The position numbers and the translations under genes were made by a program. The notes beneath the pieces were generated by a model. That model searched no databases, was not told the DNA's origin, and was given only the letters and a program-made list of their open reading frames with translations. DNA of 64,000 bases from Geodermatophilus tzadiensis (GTDB lineage: Bacteria > Actinomycetota > Actinomycetes > Mycobacteriales > Geodermatophilaceae), in NCBI RefSeq assembly GCF_003002915.1, contig NZ_PVTG01000012.1, positions 103,528-167,527 on the forward strand, in the 5' to 3' direction. Below, in pieces: positions 59,756 through 64,000 of the stretch (position 1 is its first letter; each line of letters opens with the position of its first letter).

Positions 59756-60583
59756 TCAGCGGCGCCAGAAGTCGAACCGGTCCCGGCCGGGACGGAAGCC
59801 GGCGGCCTCGACGACGTCGACGGCGAGGTCGAAGCGCTGCCCCACGGCGGCCGACTGGTGGGCGTCGCTGCCGAAGCTCACCGCCTCGCCGCCCTCCTCG
59901 CGGAACCAGCGCACCTGGTCGGCCGACGCGAGCGGGCTGCTGGTGTTGACCTCCAGGGCCCGGCCGGTGCCGGCGAGCGCGCGGAACACCGCCCGGTACT
60001 CCTCCTCGTAGTCCTTCTCCACGTAGCGGTGCTGGCCGCCGGGCCAGTACCGCCGGGGGAAGTCGACGTGCGCCAACACCTGGAAGACGTCGCTGCTCTC
60101 GACCATCTCCACGACCTCGCCGAGGTAGCGGCGCATCGTGGCGTCGGCGTCCTGGTACAGCAGCTGCCCGACCCCGTAGAGGCGGTCGCCGTCATGCAGG
60201 GAGTGCAGCGAGCCGAGCACCCGGTCGACCGGCGCGTCGCGCAGGTGCGCGGCGACGCTGGCGGAGAACAGGTGCGGCTCGCCGGCCTCGACGCCGGACC
60301 AGATGCGCAGCTCCGGGTAGCGGTCGCGCACCTCGGCGAGCTCGGCCCAGTAGCCCTCGGTGTCGATGGGCTGGTGGCGCGAGGCGTGCCGGTCGACCAG
60401 CCCGAGCGTGGTGGCCCGGTCGTCGGGACCCCACACCGTGAAGTCGAGGTGCTCGGTGAAGGCGATCGCCGGGAGACCCAGCGCCACCGCCTTCTCGCAG
60501 GCCCGTGCCATCGTGACGGAGCTGGGCGTGTCCCAGGACCACCCGGTGTGCACGTGGTTGTCCGGTGGCCGCATCGTCCCCAT
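59756..60583 (-). CDS. PHP-domain phosphatase (histidinol-phosphatase-like)
   Basis: The 275-residue PHP enzyme has metal motifs NHVHTGWS near residue 9, FTEHLDF near 42, SGVEAGEPH near 96, GSLHSLHDG near 122, LAHVDFPRRY near 170 and GSDAHQ near 240. It resembles HisK-type histidinol-phosphate phosphatases, but no his genes are nearby, so the substrate is open. Either of two closely spaced ATG codons (60583 or 60574) may be used. It diverges from the helicase gene. Confidence 0.85.
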   Translation of the reverse strand: MGTMRPPDNHVHTGWSWDTPSSVTMARACEKAVALGLPAIAFTEHLDFTVWGPDDRATTLGLVDRHASRHQPIDTEGYWAELAEVRDRYPELRIWSGVEAGEPHLFSASVAAHLRDAPVDRVLGSLHSLHDGDRLYGVGQLLYQDADATMRRYLGEVVEMVESSDVFQVLAHVDFPRRYWPGGQHRYVEKDYEEEYRAVFRALAGTGRALEVNTSSPLASADQVRWFREEGGEAVSFGSDAHQSAAVGQRFDLAVDVVEAAGFRPGRDRFDFWRR

Positions 60584-60639
60584 CCTGCCCGTCGTCCCCA
60601 GGTCCCGCGCGCAGGGGTCGGTCCGTCGGGGTCCACACC

Positions 60640-60645
60640 TAGTGT
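60640..60645 (+). promoter_or_regulatory. -10 element (TAGTGT) of leaderless helicase gene
   Basis: TAGTGT ends 7 nt before the ATG at 60653, again without a Shine-Dalgarno sequence. Confidence 0.45.
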
Positions 60646-60652
60646 CGGGGGC

Positions 60653-62872
60653 ATGAGCACCGCCGCGCCGACGTCCGACCTCGCCACCGAGGCCCTCGAG
60701 GTCCTGCGGGAGCTGACCGGCCGCCCCGACGCGGCGTTCCGCGAGGGTCAGGACGCCGCCGTCGCCGCGCTGGTCGAGCGCTCCGAGCGGGCGCTGGTCG
60801 TGCAGCGCACCGGGTGGGGCAAGTCGGCGGTGTACTTCGTCTCCACCGCGCTGCTGCGCCGCCGCGGCGCCGGCCCGACGCTGCTGGTCAGCCCGCTGCT
60901 GGCGCTGATGCGCGACCAGGTCGCCGCCGCCGCGCGGGCCGGCATCCGCGCCGTGGAGATCTCCAGCGCCAACGCCACCGAGTGGGACGACGTCGCACAG
61001 GCGCTGGCCGCCGACGACGTCGACGTGCTGCTGGTCTCCCCGGAGCGGCTGACCAACCCGCGCTTCCGGGAGGAGCAGCTGCCCGGCCTGGTCGCCCGCT
61101 GCGGCCTGCTCGTCGTCGACGAGGCGCACTGTGTCTCCGACTGGGGGCACGACTTCCGGCCCGACTACCGCCGCATCCGCGACCTGCTGGGCACCTTGCC
61201 GACCGGCACCCCGGTCCTGGCGACGACGGCCACCGCGAACGAGCGCGTCGTCGCCGACGTCGCCGAGCAGCTCGGCGCCGGCGGGGTCGGGGTGACCACC
61301 GTCCGCGGCCCGCTCGCCCGCGACTCGCTGCGCCTGGGCGTCCTGCGGCTGCCCACCGACCGCGCCCGGCTGGCCTGGCTGGCCGCCCACCTCGGCGACC
61401 TGCCGGGCAGCGGCATCGTCTACACGCTCACCGTGTCGGCGGCCGAGGAGACGGCGTCGCTGCTGCGCGACGCCGGGCACGACGTGCGCGCCTACACCGG
61501 CCGCCTCGACGACGCCGACCGCAAGGACGCCGAGGAGGCGCTGCGGGAGAACCGGGTCAAGGCGCTGGTCGCCACGTCGGCGCTGGGCATGGGCTTCGAC
61601 AAGCCCGACCTGGGCTTCGTCGTGCACCTGGGGGCGCCGTCCTCGCCGGTCAGCTACTACCAGCAGGTGGGCCGTGCCGGCCGCGCCGTCGAGCACGCCG
61701 ACGTGCTGCTCCTGCCCGGCCCCGAGGACCTCGCCATCTGGCAGTGGTTCGCCACCTCCTCCATGCCGCGGGAGGACCACGCCGCCGCCGTCCTGTCGGC
61801 GATGGCCGACGGGAAGGCGTGGTCGGTGGCGCGGCTGGAGACGGTGGCCGACGTCCGCCGGTCCCGCCTCGAGCTGCTGCTCAAGGTGCTCGCCGTCGAC
61901 GGCGCGGTGGAGCGGGTGCAGGGCGGCTGGCGGTCCACCGGCCGGCCGTGGGTCTACGACGCCGACCGCTACGCCCGCGTCGCCCGCACCCGGGAGGCCG
62001 AGCAGCGGGCGATGATCGCCTACGCGAGGCCGGTCGAGGAGGCCCGCTGCCGGATGGCCTTCCTCCAGGAGGCGCTCGACGACCCGACCGCCGCCCCCTG
62101 CGGCCGCTGCGACGTCTGCGCCGGCCCCTGGTACCCGACCGAGGTCCCCGCGGGGGCCGCCGAGGCCGCCTCCGCGGCGCTCGACCGCCCCGGAGTGGAG
62201 CTGGCGCCCCGCGCGCAGTGGCCCACCGGCGCCGACCGGCTCGGCGTCTCGGTCAAGGGCAGGATCGCGCCCGCCGAGCAGGTGGACCCCGGCCGCGCCG
62301 TCGCCCGGCTCACCGACCTGGGCTGGGGTCAGCGGCTGCGCACCCTGCTCGGCGACGACGGCGTCGGCGGCACGGTGGACCTCGAGGCCCCCGGCCTGGA
62401 GGAGGACCCGGACGCCGCCTTCGACGTGCCGGTGCGGCGGGCGCCCTCCGACGTCCCCCCGGACGACGAGCTGCTGCGGGCCTGCGGCCGGGTGCTGGGC
62501 GCCTGGGACTGGGCCGAGCGGCCCGCAGCGGTGGTGGCGGTGCCCTCGCGGCGCCGGCCCCGCCTGGTGGCCGGGGTGGCGCAGGGGCTGGCCCGGCTCG
62601 GCCGGCTGCCCTACCTCGGAGAGCTGTCGCTCGCACAGGGGGGACCGACCGGCGGCCCGGGCGGCAACAGCGCCTTCCGGCTGGCCGGGGTGTGGCAGCG
62701 GCTCGTCGTCGGCCCGGAGCTGCGTGCCCGCCTCGACGAGCTCGGTCCGGTACCGGTCCTGCTGGTCGACGACCTCGCCGACTCGCGTTGGACGATGACG
62801 GTCGCCGGCCGGGAGCTGCGGCTGGCCGGCGCCTCCCGGGTGCTGCCCTTCGCGCTCGCGCTGAGCGCGTAG
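60653..62872 (+). CDS. RecQ-like DEAH helicase fused to phosphoribosyltransferase-like domain
   Basis: The 739-residue protein has a RecQ-type helicase core with Walker A QRTGWGKSA (51-59), DEAH (156-159) in VVDEAHCVSDWGHDFRPDYR, TATAN, and helicase-C motifs GMGFDKPDLGFVVH and QQVGRAGR. A zinc-binding region follows with CRMAF...CGRCDVC. The C-terminal ~130 residues look like a phosphoribosyltransferase, with a PVLLVDDLADSRWTMTVA stretch like the PRPP loop. It unwinds DNA 3'-5' in repair or recombination; what the extra domain does is unknown. Transcription is leaderless. Confidence 0.88.
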   Translation: MSTAAPTSDLATEALEVLRELTGRPDAAFREGQDAAVAALVERSERALVVQRTGWGKSAVYFVSTALLRRRGAGPTLLVSPLLALMRDQVAAAARAGIRAVEISSANATEWDDVAQALAADDVDVLLVSPERLTNPRFREEQLPGLVARCGLLVVDEAHCVSDWGHDFRPDYRRIRDLLGTLPTGTPVLATTATANERVVADVAEQLGAGGVGVTTVRGPLARDSLRLGVLRLPTDRARLAWLAAHLGDLPGSGIVYTLTVSAAEETASLLRDAGHDVRAYTGRLDDADRKDAEEALRENRVKALVATSALGMGFDKPDLGFVVHLGAPSSPVSYYQQVGRAGRAVEHADVLLLPGPEDLAIWQWFATSSMPREDHAAAVLSAMADGKAWSVARLETVADVRRSRLELLLKVLAVDGAVERVQGGWRSTGRPWVYDADRYARVARTREAEQRAMIAYARPVEEARCRMAFLQEALDDPTAAPCGRCDVCAGPWYPTEVPAGAAEAASAALDRPGVELAPRAQWPTGADRLGVSVKGRIAPAEQVDPGRAVARLTDLGWGQRLRTLLGDDGVGGTVDLEAPGLEEDPDAAFDVPVRRAPSDVPPDDELLRACGRVLGAWDWAERPAAVVAVPSRRRPRLVAGVAQGLARLGRLPYLGELSLAQGGPTGGPGGNSAFRLAGVWQRLVVGPELRARLDELGPVPVLLVDDLADSRWTMTVAGRELRLAGASRVLPFALALSA

Positions 62873-62898
62873 GACTCGTACACGCGTTCGATCGGCGC

Positions 62899-62904
62899 TA
62901 GCCT
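62899..62904 (+). promoter_or_regulatory. -10 element (TAGCCT) of leaderless AlkB-like gene
   Basis: TAGCCT ends 6 nt before the ATG at 62911, with no Shine-Dalgarno sequence. Confidence 0.45.
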
Positions 62905-62910
62905 CCGGCC

Positions 62911-63540
62911 ATGTCGCTCGTGCACCAGCCGTCGATCTTCGACGTCGCCGAGGAGGCCGCGCTCACGCCCCTGGCCGGCCGGGTCGTGCGGCACCGGCTC
63001 AGCCGCGGCGCGTGGGTCGACCACCTGCCGGGCTGGGTGACCGGCTCCGACGCGGTCCTCGACGTGCTGCTCGGTGACATCGGCTGGCGGGCCGACCGGC
63101 GGCAGATGTACGACCGCGAGGTCGCCGTCCCCCGCCTGCTGCGCTGGTACGGCCGGGGCGAGGAGCTGCCGCACCCCCTGCTCACGGAGGCCCGCACGGC
63201 GCTCGACGCGCACTACGCGCTCGAGCTCGGCGAGCCGTTCGTCTCCGCCGGCATGTGCCTGTACCGGGACGGACGGGACAGCGTCGCCTGGCACGGCGAC
63301 CGCCTGGGCCGCAGCCGCACGCACGACACGATGGTGGCGATCGTGTCCTTCGGCTCGCCGCGACCGCTGCTGCTGCGGCCGGTCGGGGCCGGCGAGGCGC
63401 TCCGCTTCCCGCTGGGCCACGGCGACCTCGTCGTGATGGGTGGCTCCTGTCAGCGCACCTGGGAGCACTGCATCCCCAAGACGACCAGGCCGGTGGGCCC
63501 CCGGGTGAGCGTGCAGTTCCGCCCGGCCGGCGTGGCCTGA
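62911..63540 (+). CDS. AlkB-like 2-oxoglutarate/Fe(II) dioxygenase
   Basis: The 209-residue protein has the double-stranded beta-helix iron site H128-x-D130 (AWHGDRLG), H186 (WEHCIPK) and the oxoglutarate-binding Arg pair in RVSVQFR (198 and 204). It is shaped like AlkB/ALKBH2-type enzymes that remove alkyl groups from DNA or RNA bases by oxidation. It follows the helicase gene by 38 bp but has its own leaderless promoter. It is the last protein gene before the rRNA operon. Confidence 0.9.
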   Translation: MSLVHQPSIFDVAEEAALTPLAGRVVRHRLSRGAWVDHLPGWVTGSDAVLDVLLGDIGWRADRRQMYDREVAVPRLLRWYGRGEELPHPLLTEARTALDAHYALELGEPFVSAGMCLYRDGRDSVAWHGDRLGRSRTHDTMVAIVSFGSPRPLLLRPVGAGEALRFPLGHGDLVVMGGSCQRTWEHCIPKTTRPVGPRVSVQFRPAGVA

Positions 63541-63908
63541 GCGGCCACCGGCCGCCTCGTCCCGAGGTGTGTCCGGCGGCACCTCCGACCCCCGTGCACG
63601 ACCCCTCCGGAGGCGTGTATGGTCCTCTCTGCACCGAGCGAGAACGGACCGGGCCGCCAGCCTGGTCAACCGCCTCTCAGACCCCCGCGGTCGGGGGTTG
63701 CGGAGCCCGGTGTACAGTGGAGACACCGCCTCGAACGAAGGCCGAAAAGGCCGGAGTACGAGCGCGTCCGCTCCTTGAGAACTCAACAGCGTGCCGAAAG
63801 TCAGTGCCAAGTAGTAACCCCGTCCCGGGCCTTGAGTGGTCTGGGTGGGATTCCTTTGGTTGATGGACCCGAGTGTCAGCTCGGGGTTCTCGCCAGGGAT
63901 CGAATGCA
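63541..63908 (+). promoter_or_regulatory. rRNA operon promoter and leader region
   Basis: No protein gene fits in these 368 bp. TACAGT (63713-63718) is a likely -10, with a 7-bp hairpin ACCCCCG/CGGGGGT (63681-63698) just upstream; TATGGT (63618-63623) is another candidate. The leader holds the near-palindromic TTGAGAACTCAA (63775-63786), part of the conserved actinobacterial rRNA leader motif linked to antitermination. A possible processing arm CTCGGGGTTCTCGCC precedes the 16S start. Confidence 0.55.
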
Positions 63909-64000
63909 TCTACGGAGAGTTTGATCCTGGCTCAGGACGAACGCTGGCGGCGTGCTTAACACATGCAAGTCGAACGCTGAACCCCGCTTGCGGGGGGATG
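63909..64000 (+). rRNA. rrs: 16S ribosomal RNA, 5' end (cut by window edge)
   Basis: The universal 16S start AGAGTTTGATCCTGGCTCAG begins at 63916 (E. coli position 8), followed by GACGAACGCTGGCGGCGTGC and the actinobacterial V1 stem (ACCCCGCTTGCGGGG). The 5' end is placed by analogy with E. coli. The gene continues past the window. Confidence 0.97.

Noticed and set aside
136..63909. Numerous long open frames opposite or shifted to real genes
   Set aside because: High G+C makes long spurious frames; they have Arg/Pro/Ala-rich composition, lack domains and overlap genes with clear families.

Overview
The window is very G+C-rich (third codon positions almost all G or C). It uses many GTG starts, 4-nt start/stop overlaps and several apparently leaderless promoters, and it ends in the first ~92 nt of a 16S rRNA gene with an actinobacterial 5' sequence. 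The gene style and content suggest a member of the Geodermatophilaceae (Blastococcus/Modestobacter/Geodermatophilus type). That family assignment is inference. No insertion sequence, phage, CRISPR array or tRNA was seen.

Layout. 0.2-16.3 kb holds single genes and small operons: FMN reductase, NUDIX, DUF1992, a broken SnoaL-like gene, a divergently placed MmyB-type regulator with a 27-bp palindromic operator, a NarL-type two-component pair, a hydantoinase A/B pair, a PAS-GGDEF protein, a GAF-EAL protein, and a secreted SLT/Rpf-like wall hydrolase behind a c-di-AMP (ydaO-type) riboswitch. 16.5-31.1 kb is one minus-strand operon for an aromatic type II polyketide (spore-pigment/pentangular-like). 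It contains KS-alpha, CLF, ACP, cupin, aromatase, TcmI-type cyclases, ABM oxygenases including a triple-ABM/flavin monooxygenase fusion, a P450, an acyltransferase homologue lacking its catalytic Ser, and a complete private acetyl-CoA carboxylase. Two LuxR-type regulators with receiver domains lacking the phosphorylatable Asp lie beside it (31.4-33.2 kb).

33.3-44.0 kb holds acyl-CoA genes (thioesterase, acyl-CoA dehydrogenase, hydratase), an old yellow enzyme, a second GAF-EAL paralogue, an SDR, and a two-component/ABC transporter pair diverging from a 7-7-7 inverted repeat. 44.1-58.7 kb looks like a pyrimidine catabolic island. It has a UraA-type permease, a three-subunit molybdenum hydroxylase with a CoxG-like partner, FdrA plus DUF1116 (oxamate carbamoyltransferase-like), CoA-transferase subunits, a barbiturase/cyanuric acid hydrolase-family enzyme and a carbamate kinase. 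A working model is uracil -> barbiturate -> ureidomalonate -> carbamoyl phosphate (+ malonamate) -> ATP. The fdrA and carbamate kinase genes share an identically spaced promoter element, supporting co-regulation. 58.8-63.5 kb holds a GNAT, a PHP phosphatase, a RecQ-like helicase fused to a phosphoribosyltransferase-like domain and an AlkB-like dioxygenase, followed by the rRNA leader and 16S start.
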